Assembly (NCBI GenBank): GCA_942486035.1
Contig: CALNXK010000069.1
Coordinates: forward strand, 1,649,501-1,713,500
Direction: 5' to 3'
DNA: 64,000 bases
DNA from: Porites lobata
Taxonomy: Eukaryota > Cnidaria > Anthozoa > Scleractinia > Poritidae
In this document: positions 1 through 13,300 of the stretch, one piece after another
How positions within the stretch are numbered: the first letter of the stretch is position 1
Layout: the number at the start of each line of letters is the position of its first letter
The notes under the pieces: model-generated
What the model was told of the DNA's origin: nothing
The model's input: only the letters and a program-made list of their open reading frames with translations
Database searches by the model: none
Position numbers and translations under genes: made by a program

Positions 1-350
1 GCTGATCCATCGTACTTCTTACTTCCACCGGGCTTGTGTTGATGATTGGCTTCCTGAATAAGTGACATAAAGAACTGTGTTGATATGAAAATTAAGTCAG
101 CCTGTCTTTTCACAATCCTTCCTGAACAGTGGTGTGAAAGCAAACAGTGATTCAGTTATGTAAATCTCTGGTAAATTACAGTTATGTTAGGTTAAGTTAA
201 AGTCTTAAAAGTGTTGGTTAACTTTTTTATACAAGCGCTGGTAATTTTTAGGTCTTTGTTAGGAAACGCTATGAAAAAAGACAAACTGGGAGGGTAAACA
301 GGTCTACTAGAGGGTTATACATGTTTCTTAAGTGTTTGTTTGCTATTCAG
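1..350 (+). other. Intron or upstream part of the bHLH-Orange gene
   Basis: No coding exon is supported here. The stretch ends in a pyrimidine-poor but usable splice acceptor (tgctattcag) at 341-350, directly before the bHLH exon. The start codon and any N-terminal exon of the gene must lie before base 1. Confidence 0.6.
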
Positions 351-2947
351 GTGGAATACTCACATAAGCTTACTGAAAAGAGAAGAAGGGACCGGATGAA
401 CTCAAGTATGTCTGAAATAGCTCAACTATTGCCATCTTCATCACCTTCAAAACAGGTGAGATTATTATTTGTACCCATATGTACTGGCCTCTGGTGGAGG
501 CATGATTTGTAGCTGTAACATAGCCATGCAAAGAAATGTACAAACAAGTGTATCGCAGGTGCAAAGTTGTTGTTTTGATAATCTAAAAAGCCCATTCACC
601 TTGCACTTAGTTCCAGCTTGTGAACTGTTTTCTTAGTGGTATGTGCGGCCACTGATGGCCCTGCCTGGTCGCTGTCTGTTCTTGGTATTTGCATTTGTCT
701 TGCTTGATACTGATGTACCTCTTTCTTTCCATGTAAAGCTGGAGAAAGCTGAAATCCTAGAGAAGACAATAACATACATCAAAAAACTTCAAGAGATCAC
801 TGGAAAACAGGAACCTAAAACAGGAAGGAAATCTAGTGATCCAAGTCTGGCAGGTATGTTTTATAGACCCAAGTTAGGAAATGGATACTCCTCATATCAG
901 CACCTATGATACAGTTACATCTGGTGTTAAATCAGTGTCAGACTTGGAAAATTGCAAACACCTAAAATGTCCTCAGGGTTTACACTACTCCTGGGATATT
1001 ATTTGTAAACCTTGTAAGGAATGTTAACAATATATTCCGGGTCCCGACTTGTGGCTACTCTTAGTATTTCATCATACATTAAAATTTTTATATACAGTAG
1101 AACCCTGAACTCTGACGGGAGACGAAAAACATTACGAGTTATGGGGGTCAATTGAATGCCAAATTTGCTACCTTACAGTGTAATAATAATTATTAATAGT
1201 TAGTAATTTTGCAGCCCTTCTGTGTTTGGTACAGTGCTAATTTAACTTATTTCATCAGAAAGGGTAACATACATGATTATGCTTTTTATGATAATATGTG
1301 ATCTGTCTGTTGCACTAATGAAAACCAAATTGCTGTGGTGTTAGTTTTGGTGGTTTTACTAATTATACAACAAGAAGAAATAAGGAAATGGCATCTGAGT
1401 GGAGTTACAAGAACCAGAATTTGAGTTACTGGGGTAAATTTCAGTAAAATTTTGATCAAGGGAAAACATATTTAGCTCGAGCTAGCAAGGAATTCGATTT
1501 ATCCGAGTTCAAGTTAACTGAGTAAAAATGACTGAAAATTGGGACGAAATCCAAAGAAAGTGGGACTTAGTTCAAGTTTGCGGGGAGTTCAAGTCATCAG
1601 GGTTCTACTGTATTTATAAATTTTAATATGGTGGTGATAGACTGATCCTCTTCTTTGCACCTATTTATTGGTCAAAATATGTGACAACTTTGAAACCACT
1701 AAAAGATTGCTGTCATCCAAACATCTCATCATAGAAAGACATTGTGTTTTTTGTGGTAAGCAGAAATTCCCCACTCATGCATTATCATTACAAATTAATG
1801 AGAGTACATTTACTTTTTTGTAGGAAATCGGGATGGAACACCCAGTGAGAAGGCAGATTCAAATTCTGACTACTACAGTGGCTTTAGTGACTGCATAAAA
1901 GAAGTATTCCACTGTCTCACTAATGTGGAGGCCATGGATCTTCAACAGCCCTGTTTTCAGAGACTCATGTGCCATTTGCAAAATGAACTGAAGTTTATGT
2001 TTGTAGAAAGAGGTGGATCTGAAGAGGGTCAACATCTTGACGCATCTTCTAATGGTGATTCGGATAATGTGACATCAACAAGGGGCCCCAAGACTGCCTT
2101 GGGATGCAAAAGGTCTCATGATAGCATTGAAGCTGGCACCCCGCAGGAGCCTCATTCTAGTTTTAGCCCAGCAAAGCGCCAACATATTAGTGATTACAAT
2201 AACTGTTCTGAAAGCACCTTATGCACAAGGGAAAGTGACATCAGTCTAAGCAGTTTAACTCCACAGGAGACCATGAGTCCTAGCAGCTCCGGAACAGGAG
2301 GTAATGGCCACTCGAAGAAAGAGAAACAAAAGGCTGCCCTGAATGGAGTGAGTTTCTGGATTGGAAGTGGAAGTCCTCTTTCAAATCCAGAAAGCTCCAG
2401 TGACAAGGAAAAACGGGAAGGACTTTCCCCCAGCACCAACATGTTTGATAAAGTCAATGGAGAAGGCAGTGGTTGTGTGAATGAGGCTGTCAGTGGAAGC
2501 CATAAATGGCCTAATAATGGTCTTGATTTGCCACTGGTCGCGACACCTATTCCACCACGAACACCGTACATACCTAACCCTTACACAATGCCAACATATG
2601 CTCTTCATCCGTCTGGCACACACTATATTCCAGTAGTACTTCACATGAACATTGCCCCACCTTCACTGCCTGAAATGAATGGAAGCTTCAATCCAGTGCC
2701 TAATATGGCTGCACTAACCTTCATGAGAATGGGAGGGTTACACTACCCTCCATATTTCCCATATGGTGTACCTTTTGTACCCCCTGTGTCTAGCGGTATC
2801 AATGGGATGAATGGTTTACACAATCCGAAGCAGGAATCTACTCAGAAACAGTGTGAGTCTAAGCAAAGAGAAGTTGATTCCTCCACCTCTGTGCTGGAGT
2901 CTCATTCAGGAAATGAGTGTAGCACAACAGATACTTTAATTTTGTAA
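351..2947 (+). CDS. bHLH-Orange transcription factor, HEY/clockwork-orange-like (5' partial)
   Basis: Three exons: 351-455, 739-853 and 1824-2947, joined in phases 0 and 1, giving 447 residues to the TAA. Residues 1-63 form the bHLH: basic region/helix 1 with EKRRRDRMN, a loop split by the first intron, and helix 2 starting LEKAEIL. Residues about 90-127 (from DYYSGF to the CHLQ motif) fit an Orange domain, which in this superfamily mediates dimerisation and repression. The rest is Ser-rich, then rich in Pro, Tyr and Met (about residues 300-400). Family knowledge: such proteins bind E-box or N-box DNA in the nucleus as Notch effectors or clock repressors. The EKRRRDR and LEKAEIL strings are closest to HEY, but the basic region has neither the HES proline nor the HEY glycine, and the C-terminus shows neither YRPW nor WRPW. 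The first exon is outside the window. Exact orthology is uncertain. Confidence 0.85.
1095..1610. mobile_element. Tc1/mariner-type (pogo/Tigger-like) MITE in intron 2
   Basis: Terminal inverted repeats CAGTAGAACCCTGA and TCAGGGTTCTACTG bound a 516-bp segment, flanked by TA on both sides (1093-1094 and 1611-1612). TA duplication plus a CAGTAGAACC terminus is typical of pogo/Tigger non-autonomous elements. No transposase ORF is present. It sits in the intron between the two bHLH-Orange exons. Confidence 0.75.
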
Positions 2948-3450
2948 AAAAGTACATCTGATGTTCATGAACAGCAACCTCCACGTAGCCACCAACATGT
3001 ACAATGTAAAAAGTTTTAAGAACTTTGATTATTGAAGTTCATTATTTAGATTATTCAAGGGCATTTGAAGGCTTTTGTGAACCAGAGGCATCCATGTAAA
3101 TGAATTCTTTTGTCCTCCCCTGCAATTGCTGTTGACGTTGATTACACGTATATGCAGAGTCCAATATTAACTGCTACAGTGTAAAAGTCAATTTGTCATT
3201 GAAGGGCACATGAAGGCTTTTGTGCAACAGAGGTATACAGCTGTACATGTACATAGCTTTTTTGCCTTGAATACAACTGCTCTTATGAAGCTTGTGTATC
3301 AAGAGTATTTTTTGTTAAATGTCAAAGAAGTTCATGCGAACATAATTTATTAAAGGGCACTTGCAGGCTTTTCTGCAACAGAGGCAGAAATGTGAGAATT
3401 TTATGCCTCAAATACAGATTCTGTCATGAAATAGTACGCATCAAAAATCA
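2948..3450 (+). repeat. 3' UTR of the bHLH-Orange gene with three diverged ~150-bp repeats
   Basis: After the stop codon, a motif close to AAGGGCAyTTGmAGGCTTTT followed by a CAGAGG core recurs at about 3057, 3202 and 3354. The period is about 150 bp. Each copy continues with a similar tail ending near a TTGCCTC-like run. This is a decayed tandem array in the probable 3' UTR. An AATAAA at 3462-3467 and an ATTAAA near 3349 are possible polyadenylation signals. Confidence 0.6.
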
Positions 3451-4028
3451 TGTATTGGTCAAATAAATACTTTATCAACATGACGAACCATTTAGATGTA
3501 CATACCTTTATTTATTCTGAGCTTGCCAGCTCTCCAAGTGTCACAGTTCGATGCAGTTCACGAATTGACCGCCATCTTGGATTTAACATCAAACCGCTGA
3601 CCAACTCAAATGGAAGGCTCTCACGTTTTCTTTTTCGAGCCTAAGAGGGCCAGAAAATTTTTCATTGTGGTTTAACGGGGTTAAGGGACTTTGCTACGCT
3701 TACCTAGCTTTTTCCATGTGGCTATTTATAGTGATGTGGCATTGTTGCTATGATAGCAACAAGATTACAACATTGATTACAACAAGAAAAGGCAAAATAT
3801 AAACGTTTCAAAAGTACCCACCCGAGCTTGAAAAATCTTCCAAGGCTTGACATCCTGGCCGATATTTTGCGGAGGTAAGTCTTCCGTTTGAAGTGGTCAG
3901 CGATTTGTTGTAAAATTTTAAAGATGGCGGTCAGTAACAATCAGAGAGCTGGCAAGCTTAAAGGTATGTACATCTGAATGGTTCACCATGTTGATAAAGT
4001 GTTTTATTTGACCATCAAATGATTTTTA
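3450..4028. repeat. Inverted repeat pair with exon-like arm
   Basis: Bases about 3450-3580 and about 3915-4025 are reverse complements over roughly 100 bp, sharing GGTCAAATAAA, the TTTATCAACATG stretch, GATGTACATACCTTTA and AGCTTGCCAGCTCTC. The right arm, read on +, looks like a short first exon: an ATG at 3925 in a good context opens 13 codons followed by a gtatgt donor. The left arm has an early stop in the same frame. No transposase is seen. It is either a foldback element or a captured, inverted-duplicated 5' exon. Confidence 0.55.
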
Positions 4029-4404
4029 GGGCACTCCATCGTAAATCAGTGCTCCATATTGTACTCCATGGAGTAGGGCTCTGCGGTTTGGCCTCTCCCT
4101 GCATGAAGTGATGTATCACTCAGATCTAACGGGGGTACTCAACAAAGCTTTACAGATCTTTGTAAAGGGAGGCTCTACGCCGAAGTCTAAGCAGTGTTTT
4201 GTGTTCAAATGACGCAACACTTGAAAATCGATCCGTGGAATCTACACAACGTTTTCAACCATTTTCAGTTTGTTCTGGTTGAGAAAGTTGATCAACCAAA
4301 CCAACCAAAAATGGTCTTTGTCCCCATTATAGAACACAGCACATTTCCCATTTATCAGAACACTGCGTCCCTTTCCTTAACTCTCTGGTGAGTGTGCACG
4401 TCTC
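4029..4404. other. Intergenic stretch without a supported gene
   Basis: AT-rich DNA with short ORFs that show no recognisable domain. Nothing further can be supported. Confidence 0.5.
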
Positions 4405-4406
4405 GG

Positions 4407-6556
4407 CATTGGTAACAGGAGGGCATTTTGCATGCGCATGCGTGAATCTGCTGAACGACAATAGCGTGGGCGCATCAAATCTGATGGCGGGAAATCGAAA
4501 ACTCGCGCGTAAAATTACAGTCCTTTTCGTTGGTGCTTTGAATACCGTACTTTCCTACAAAAACTATTCGCCATGACAAAAATCGGATGTTTTCTACGCG
4601 GGTTTTCACTCGTAGATTTTTCAGCAGTAGGTTTTCTTGGCCTTTTAAAGACTTTCAAGACTCAACGCCAAAAAGACATGTTCCTGTATAAGTCTGATTT
4701 TCACTTGCAAAGCAATGTATTTCTATGGTTTGATTTCCAAATTCGTGGTTTTACTTATCAGGGAGGAAATGCATCGTAGCAATGTTCAGCTGCTTTAAGA
4801 CAAAACGCGAAACAAAAAATTACCACGCGAGGTTTATTTATTAGCGCAATGTCTCATGTTAAACTGATCGCGGAGACGCGCGTTTATATTTGCCACAAAA
4901 ACATGAAATCTATGGGGTTTTTACAGTTTTTCGGAAGTTTTCGCGGAAAAATTTATAAAAAAATATTCTATAGGAAATGAAGAATGGATTGAGTTTGAGA
5001 CAGCAACAGTTACAAGTGATTATATAGTACATAATCATTTGAGCATTTCATAAGCTCAGTTGCAGACAAAACGAATGCACATACTCCGAAAAAACGAACA
5101 GCATTTTTATTTTTCTTTCACTCTAAAAGATACAGAGATTTTCCCAAGCTACTATTTTGAAGCGACTCTTGAGTAACAGCTCCTGCGTTCCACAATCGAT
5201 TTCTTTTTATTAATTTAAATTTGATGACAGTAGTGATCCATTTAAAACAAAGAATGGCCATCACTCCATAAATCTGACGATGTTGTTCACCTTCAAAGCC
5301 TGTTTAAACATAAGACAGGAAGTTTGTTAAAGGGGTGCAAATAATGCTGTTTTCTCAAAAAATAAATACTTCTGCTAAAGGACCCAAATGAGCTGCATAC
5401 GACAACAAACATGGAACAAATGGATGGATAAATTTGTCTGTTATTAATGTTTCTGTTGAGAGCTTTTTACTGTATCCAGATGAACCCCTTACGTAAGTTG
5501 TACATCATGGAAGAATTATCAAGCAGAAACTGATGCATTAAACAAGAATGTGGATCAATACAGAGGAGAAGCTGGTCTCAGTCAACATCCTTCGTGAATG
5601 AAATGTCTCACAAATTAGCATATCAACAAATGTAGTATCCACAAAATGGTATCATTTAGGAATAAATGCGATTTTTCTGCAGCAGAAGCCAGGATTTATT
5701 TAAAAGGTGTATTTATAACGTTTCATTTCGTGCTATTTTGGGGTTGGGGAGTTAGGCTAGATTTTCTTTAAAACGCCAAAATGTTATATTTATTTGCATA
5801 CTGAAATGTAAACAAACAGTGTATCATCAAAATAAGGTGGAAAAAATCAGAATTCAAACCGATTGCTACAATTTTTTTTCCTTTGTATACCTAAATGATA
5901 GAATATTCGTATTTTCAAAACAGTTCTTACTGGCGTTATTATTTTAATTTAAATTTATAGTTGAAGTGCGTGTATTTTATTTCTCAACGAAGACGTACCG
6001 GAGAAGAAGGCTAAAATTACTGCAGAAGGCGATTTTTCACAGTCTTCATCAAAGCGCCATTCATTCGCGGAAGTATTCTTAGTTTCATTAATCGTTAACT
6101 TAATCTGGGGAGAAAGGCAAGATTTCGAGATAAACAAGCCAGAGAAAGGGTGAAAAACAGTTTCACGGCCGAATGGACACTTAATTAGCCACTGTATTCC
6201 TGAAACGATTAAGTTCGATTTTGGAGTTATACTATTGAGAAGAATTAAGTATCTATAGGATAATTGTTTAACGAAAAACTATCATACTGACCTTTTCCTC
6301 CTGCTCAAAAAATGTGCGCGAAATGTTAATGCGACAGCGAAGGTACAATAAACTCACTTTCATCGTAGAAATACCTCGACACCTTAAAGAACATGTTTGT
6401 GGAACGTAGCACCCAATACACGTCATTCAGCCCCAGAAAACAGCCTGCAAATGCTGGTACTGAATGTAAACAATTCACAGAAAATGCCTCTGTGGCCCTT
6501 CAACAGCCCATATTGACGCATGCGTAAACAAAATGCCCTCCTGTTCTCATTGGTAG
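4407..6556. mobile_element. Non-autonomous DNA transposon, about 2.15 kb
   Basis: The left end (attggtaacaggagggcatt and on to GCATGCGT) matches the reverse complement of the right end (about 6520-6556, caatgagaacaggagggcat and on to CGCATGCGT). The arms are about 35 bp. The interior contains only short ORFs without a transposase motif. No clean target duplication could be read, so the exact ends are approximate and the superfamily is not assigned. Confidence 0.55.
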
Positions 6557-9500
6557 CCTAAAATAGGAAGTATTTGGAGTTACAAACTGATATACATGCA
6601 ACAAGGTGCTTGTGTGCGAAATGCCTTGACTAATTAAAACTCGTTTACAACCCTGCGAGCGAGGCTACATTTTCGGGGTGTGAGCTGGCGTGCGAAACGT
6701 AGCCTGGGCAGGGTACTTGTTTACAGAGTCATAGTAAGCTTAAAAGTTGACCAAAATGGCGGCCGTGAAAATGGGCCTTTGGAAAGATTGTTACAATGGG
6801 GTGTATCGAAAGGTTAAGTGGATGAAATATTCCGTAGGCAGTGTCTTGACCAAATTGCAATTGAGGTTTTGGTGTACCAAGGATGTGGCTTACTCACTAA
6901 GTTTTCTAGGACGTCGAGGATGGATTTTAAACTTGCTGAACCACTACGACTGGCACATAAGAACTATCTAAGCTCCATCTTGGGCATATTGTGTCCTAAC
7001 GCAATATATCAATAGCGTGAACTCTACTCTCCATAATACTTGTATGGTTGTTCGAACTATATGAGATAGCGTAACTTTTCGAAACCCGCCCCAATCAATC
7101 CTCGCTCGAGCATCAGAGTGAATGATGTCGCGCGACATGTGATTCATACATTTACTTTGTTTCGTAATAGCCGCCCTCGGCTTGATTCAAGTGATCGGGA
7201 GAAATGTTAAATAGAATTGATAATTTTGAGTCTTTTGGAGTCGAAATCGTGATAACTGTGTTAGAAAGATGAATAATTTGGTAACTCGCCTCAGTTCTGC
7301 ACACTTTCTGCAGCTTAACCCCGCCGCAAAATCAAGTACAGATTTTAATAAAAACAATCTTTTTTCCAATGACAAAAAAACTCGCAAAAATATACCTTCA
7401 GTTCTTTGGCAGTCTTATATATTACTTTGTTTCGATTGAACTGTCAAGGTCCAATTTAAGTCTAGAATGGAAAGCTGAACAAAAAACAAAGATTTTCAAA
7501 AGCATTTTTCAGGTACGTAGGCGGACAAACAGTAGAATTAAGTCAAGTTCTGAACGAAGTCATATGCATCGCCCCCATTTATCTAAGTCTGCGCTGCGTC
7601 CGGCTATTATCAAAGGTTCCTGAATAGCCGTATTCGCCAGCATTATTACGTTGTTGTTGTGTTCTTGACTTGTTACATCGTGTACCAAATTTCATCGCAA
7701 ACCTACGTTAGATTCTTTTACTAAGGAATCACCTAATGTTTACTTTTAGTGGGTTCATTTGCGTTTTGGTGGCGTTTTGAGACGCTTGAAGTTGCCCCCT
7801 TCCCCCGATAACATGTCCTTTGCTCAAGTTTGTTGTCGGGGAAGCAAACTTCGAGTGACTCGAAATGCCGGGGGGTGTGTTCCCTTAAATGGTCCACATG
7901 GGGATGTGCCGCTGGACAGGGTATTGCTGGTACGACTTTTGCTGCTCTGTCATAAACAGGGTACATAATTTCGCGCGAGTCTGTCCTAAATAGCGTATAT
8001 AATTTTCGTGTAAGTCTGTCCTAATTATAAACAGGTTATTGCCTGCACGATTGACTTAATTTGCTTGAAGAAATTTGTTTGTTTTCCGGTATACAAAACT
8101 AATGACTACAACGTAAATTTGCTCTATTGCAATTGCCAATAAATAGCTTTAAATAAGAGCCATAATGGGGCCACTAAGGCGTGCATTTTGACCTGTGTCC
8201 TGAACCGGGTAAGGTAATAAAATTGAGGGTGTTGTCCTAAACAGGGTATTTATTTTGAGGATTTTTTGTTCTTTATAGGGTCAGGGATTTTGAACCGTCA
8301 GCAGCTCACCTATACCTCGATATACCCATAGAAATATTGCTACGCCCCTGGGTGTAAAGGCCAGCCAAATGCAATGACCACACTAAAAGCAAACGGCGAG
8401 AAAACGTATATAAACGAATACATAATATCAAGAGTTAACAATATTTAATTATTATTTATCAAGCGATGTTTTCGTAATTCAAAACAAGTAAAAAGAAACG
8501 CGAATCAAATCGAACGACGTTTCAGTGTCATTGTGTGGTAATTTTCAAGTTCAGAGTGTCTGGTCGGGTCGATAAACTGTCAGAAACAATTACACTATAC
8601 CTAAAGATAATTTTGAAGGGTTTACTCGGAGGCCTCCTCTGAACTAGATACACAGAACGATCTGCATTTAAAAGATGTCCATGGGTTATGGGTTCCTTAC
8701 ACAATCCCTTTGTTTTCTCTGACAAAATACTGGCGGTCGAGTCGTAAGCTTCCCAGAATTTCATGCGAAGATAAATTGACGATATAAACTCGGTTGATAA
8801 AACGAATTTCACTCCCCCAGGGACGTAGCCCTAAAGTTTTTTTCAGAATCTACCTCTTTATTTACTTGTCCGGCGTATCCTGTGTGGCATGGGTTCGGAA
8901 CGGAAAAAGAAAGAACACCTTCAGCCTAGCTATACCCGACAATAGTGTCGATTAATGGGACGTGATCACTGCTACTAATACCGAGATTCAGAAAGAAAAG
9001 ACGCAGAAAACGGTCTTTAAACCTGCTAGATTTAAACGAAGCTACGACATTCGTCGAATTTACCTGAAAAACTCGCTCTCCTTTCTTCGCCATTTATTTT
9101 CATTTGTTTTTTTGAATGGACAAAATGAACTCTTATTCTTTTTTTTGCGGATTAGTGCTGTTGGGGAAGCAATAGACCTTTAACTCACGCCTACCATTTT
9201 GCATGAAAACAAACATTTTGCAAGTAAGTCCGGTGTAAAAACAAAGCTCTTTTGTCCGAGGACTTCATATGGCTTCCTCGTGTCTATGCTATTAATCACG
9301 TTTCCCAGTTCGAAAGCTGAGGGAAGATGCGTTCGGAAATTATGTTGGAAGAAAGGCTCCATTTTTTCTTTGCTGCAAACCTTTTTGGTTTCCGACTTGC
9401 TTATTTTGGCCAGCCGAATCTATGATTTTAACCTGTTTATTGCGTAACCGAATGAGCTTTCTAAAATGACTTAAAACAGAATATGATACTGCACAAATAC

Positions 9501-10339
9501 GATTACGTATCGCTATAGAGAGTTTTTTCTCTCGTGGCCAGCAACTATGCAAACTTACTGGAACAAAGGAACGATTTTCCATACGAAAAAGGTTGAACTT
9601 CCACAGGCATTGGTTTGGAACATGAACATGGCCGCGGTTTCATTGTTTTGGGACACTTATGTTCCCGACGTGACGTCATGTGAAAACGTCCTATGCGCTA
9701 AGCTAGTGTTTACACTGGTCAGCAATTATTCATAAAAAAATGTTGGAATTTGTTGTACGGAACAGAACCCACTTCTATCCCAGGTCAAAAACGTTCAAGA
9801 GGTTAAATGGCTTGATTCTGGCTTTCATTACCGCATGATACTCTGCAAAATTTGTCATTCCGCAGATGGTGAAACGTCTGTTACTGGTTTATTACGTTAG
9901 CCACTGTCAATGTCAAATGGCTCTTGAAACAATGGGTTCTTATATTTTAATAGTTGGGGCATTTAAATAACAAAAATAATGCTTTCTAACTTAAACTTGC
10001 TATCACTATACCTGGAAATATTTGATTATTTACGCGTAAAAGAAAAAGTGAAAACCTCACTACCATTTTTGTCCAAAGAGGTTTACTGAATTTACTCGGA
10101 AGACGGTGACAGATTTCAAAGGTTGAAGCATCCTTTATTGACACAGATTTAACAAAAGTTCTGAAAAAAATAAATTCTGATTGGTTATTCAAGTCATTAA
10201 TACTTGATTAAACACACGTCATGTCTTTAATGATCTTTAAATTTCCCACCAATTTTCTTCCAATCCTCTTTTAAGGTGTTGTTCACGGTTCTCTCGAAGC
10301 TTTCTCTGTTGAGAACTCGCAGGGTCAAAGTCATAAAAC
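6557..10339. other. Intergenic DNA upstream of the sPLA2 array
   Basis: No gene could be supported. Bases 6650-6730 contain an imperfect inverted repeat around GCGAGGCTACATTTT and GCGAAACGTAGCC. Bases about 7880-8350 contain a low-complexity repeat in which phrases like GTCCTAAACAGGGTA recur, typical of decayed dispersed repeats. Scattered ORFs of 60-94 codons lack family features and are not annotated. The promoter of locus A should lie just before 10340, but no TATA box was convincing. Confidence 0.5.
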
Positions 10340-13300
10340 ATGAGGTCACTTCCCGCCATACTTTGTCTTGTTTCAGTTGTTGTGTGCGTTTTGTCATTTC
10401 CATCTGCCTTCAAGGTAAGCCTGCTTCAAGGCAACATGTTTTATAGCATGTAATCAGTAAATACCTCAAAGGTTTATTGAAAAGTTGCATCGACCTAGAT
10501 TTCTCTCATAGAAGATTTCCATTTCTTATTAAATCATAGTTTTGAATTATCATACCTCATACCAACAAGTTAAGGTCTGTTTTCATTCGATATCCAGACA
10601 GCGAGAAGTGGGTTGTTGCAGCAGCATTTTATTTCACATCGACTTAAAGGTGTTTGTATAATTAAGAAACTAGTGTTGAGTGTTAGGAGTGTTCGATATA
10701 GCTTCTCAAATGAAGGATATATCTTAAAGGAATCCAATGCCTCAGTTCACAACAATGTTATGGTAATGGACCTTCCAAGCTAGCTGTTTTTTTTTCTCAA
10801 TTTGAGACCACGCTACATTTAAAACCGACTCTAAACGGCCGCAGAGGACTGTTCCTTTCAAAATTTTCCCCATTGATGTGCACATAAAGGCAAATTTTAT
10901 GGGAAGATAATTGAAATAAGTCTCATTTGGAGCTTCAAGTGGTATGAAATATGAAACAAAAAAAAGCTATAAGGATCTACCCTGATTTCCAGACCTACAG
11001 TAGTTCATACATCCTTTAATAAACTCCAGTTCACCTGCATCTATCTCGGTTCTTTGTATCTCTCTTTCAGTAGTGTTGATAAAACCGGCAAAGGCGCTTT
11101 AAAGATAAGCACGCCTTCGTTCGGGTGTTGAATTTAACTTAATAACTGAGACAATAGCATTTCAATAATTTTCGAAGAGATAACGATGAGCACTGAGCGA
11201 ACATTGATTAAAATCGGCTTATTACAGACCATTAACAAAGATGACTTTCTTTGGGCCCACTTTAATTCTCTGCAAAGAGAATACGGAACTGTGGATTGTG
11301 TTTTCCAAGCGCGTTAGAAAGTTTCGGAAAGATTTTTTCTTGCTTTGTTCTTAGTGGAATTTAAGCTATATTTAGTTTTTCTAGGTCAACTTAAAAGATT
11401 TGCGGTGATCGGAGAATGTAGATATTGCTGACTTTCTGTCTCTGTACTAAGTGAACCTTAGACTCTGGACCCAATTCAAGCTCGTTATTCACGTTTGCAC
11501 ACGCTGTCCGTGCGTGAAGTACAGCAGACAAAACAACGTCTCAGACTTCAACTTCAAATTATGGGTTTAAACAACAGCTATGGTTATCTCGGCCTATGGA
11601 AAAGACTATCTGACTGAAATATAGGGTTTGTTGGATGTACCACGGTTGGCCATGATGACTGAATAAGTTTTGAAATCAGGAAGGTCATGACAAGAAAGGT
11701 GCTCGGAAATACTGAGCCCAAAAAATTGGCGTTGGGTTGAAACTGCCCTCACGTATTCATATCTTAAGTTTCTTTAACACAAGGTTCTTATTAAGAAGCA
11801 TGGACAACCGCGACCTCGAAAGCTCAATCTCCGCAATTCTAATTATGTTTCCTCAGTGTCAGTTGGATTTTAATGAAACTTTTTATTCTACATTATCAAA
11901 AGTTTGGAAATAAGAGTTGAGATGTGTCTGGATTTTTTCCCGGGCTCTCAAAGCTTTTCCTTAAAATCTTCTGACGTAACTCTTCGAGCTGCATTTTACC
12001 ACAAATCATAGCTTGGCTCTTTGCAAGTTGCAAGTGTTTCTTGTGAATATGAAATCACAAACGTCCTGAATTAGTCTGCATAACAACTGTTTCTATCCAA
12101 CGCATATACACGCATTTAGGATTGAAATCATTATTCTTCAGTTTATTAACAATTTGAGTAGAAATCATGAGCCGAGTTACATTTTCATGTATGTCTTATG
12201 TTTAATTTTTCTTCCAGGGCAAAATCGGAAAAATGCCTTTCATTAAAACAAGACATGGTAAGCTGTTATGTCATTGCATGTCCGTAGCAGCTTTATTGAA
12301 ACAACTGTGTAAAACTTAAACAAAACTACTTCCGTTTGGTGTTAAAAGACTAAAACGTTTGCATTGTCTGTGGCCTTTTCCTTTGTTCCTTAATTAAACT
12401 ACATATTAATGAAATTGCGAAATTCATTGTTGTAGCTTTGCAAAAGAAGTCTTTTCTTTCCAAGAATCACATGTCCATAATAACCTAAAATGAAACGTTT
12501 TTGTAGAAAGTAATAGGTCTTTTAAGACTGATGAGTTAAAAAGCTCATCAGTTTACTCAAAAGGGTCAATTATTTTATGGGCACTTTTTATTTTTGTATC
12601 GGAAAGTTAACAAAAGACAAAATAAACAAAAAATAAATAAAGCCAAAGAAAGTACATTTAAACTCTACCCTATACAAACATTCTTCGTGTAAAGATTCAA
12701 GATGCTAATGCAAGGGACTTTGACTGACATTAGGATACATACATGGTTATGCTTTCGCTGAGTACTTGATGGTTTATCAGGGCGATTTAATATGGTAGGA
12801 AATTGAAAGATTTGTATGAAAATTCAAAGCTAAATAGTTGTTCTTTGACTTAGTGTCTTAAAGCTATGGTAACGAAACGGGCAACAGAAACGTTCAACTT
12901 GTTTTTCAACATTGCTGCAAAACGAGTTCAAAAGAGATGTTGCGCGTTTTACCACCCACGTTCTTTCTTATCTTGCAAGAAATTCAGGTTGCCGTTAGTT
13001 GCGTGAATGTTGACTTCTGGCCCCAGTTGTTCAAAAGGTGGATAACGCTATTCACCTGGGTGGGGGAAGGGGGGGTAATTGGCTAAATTTTTGCTGGGTA
13101 TGTGCCGCTGACCTCTCAGAGCCCCTACCTCATTGTAATCTATTCTGTGACCAATTATAGACCCCATCTTACTCACTTTTGCGCAAATATGTAATTTCCG
13201 CGATCCAAACTTAGTCACTTTCTATTTTTATGAATTGAACCATGTTTTAAACTGAATGAAGAGCACTTTACTTTTCACCTACAGTACAAACATTCTGGTA

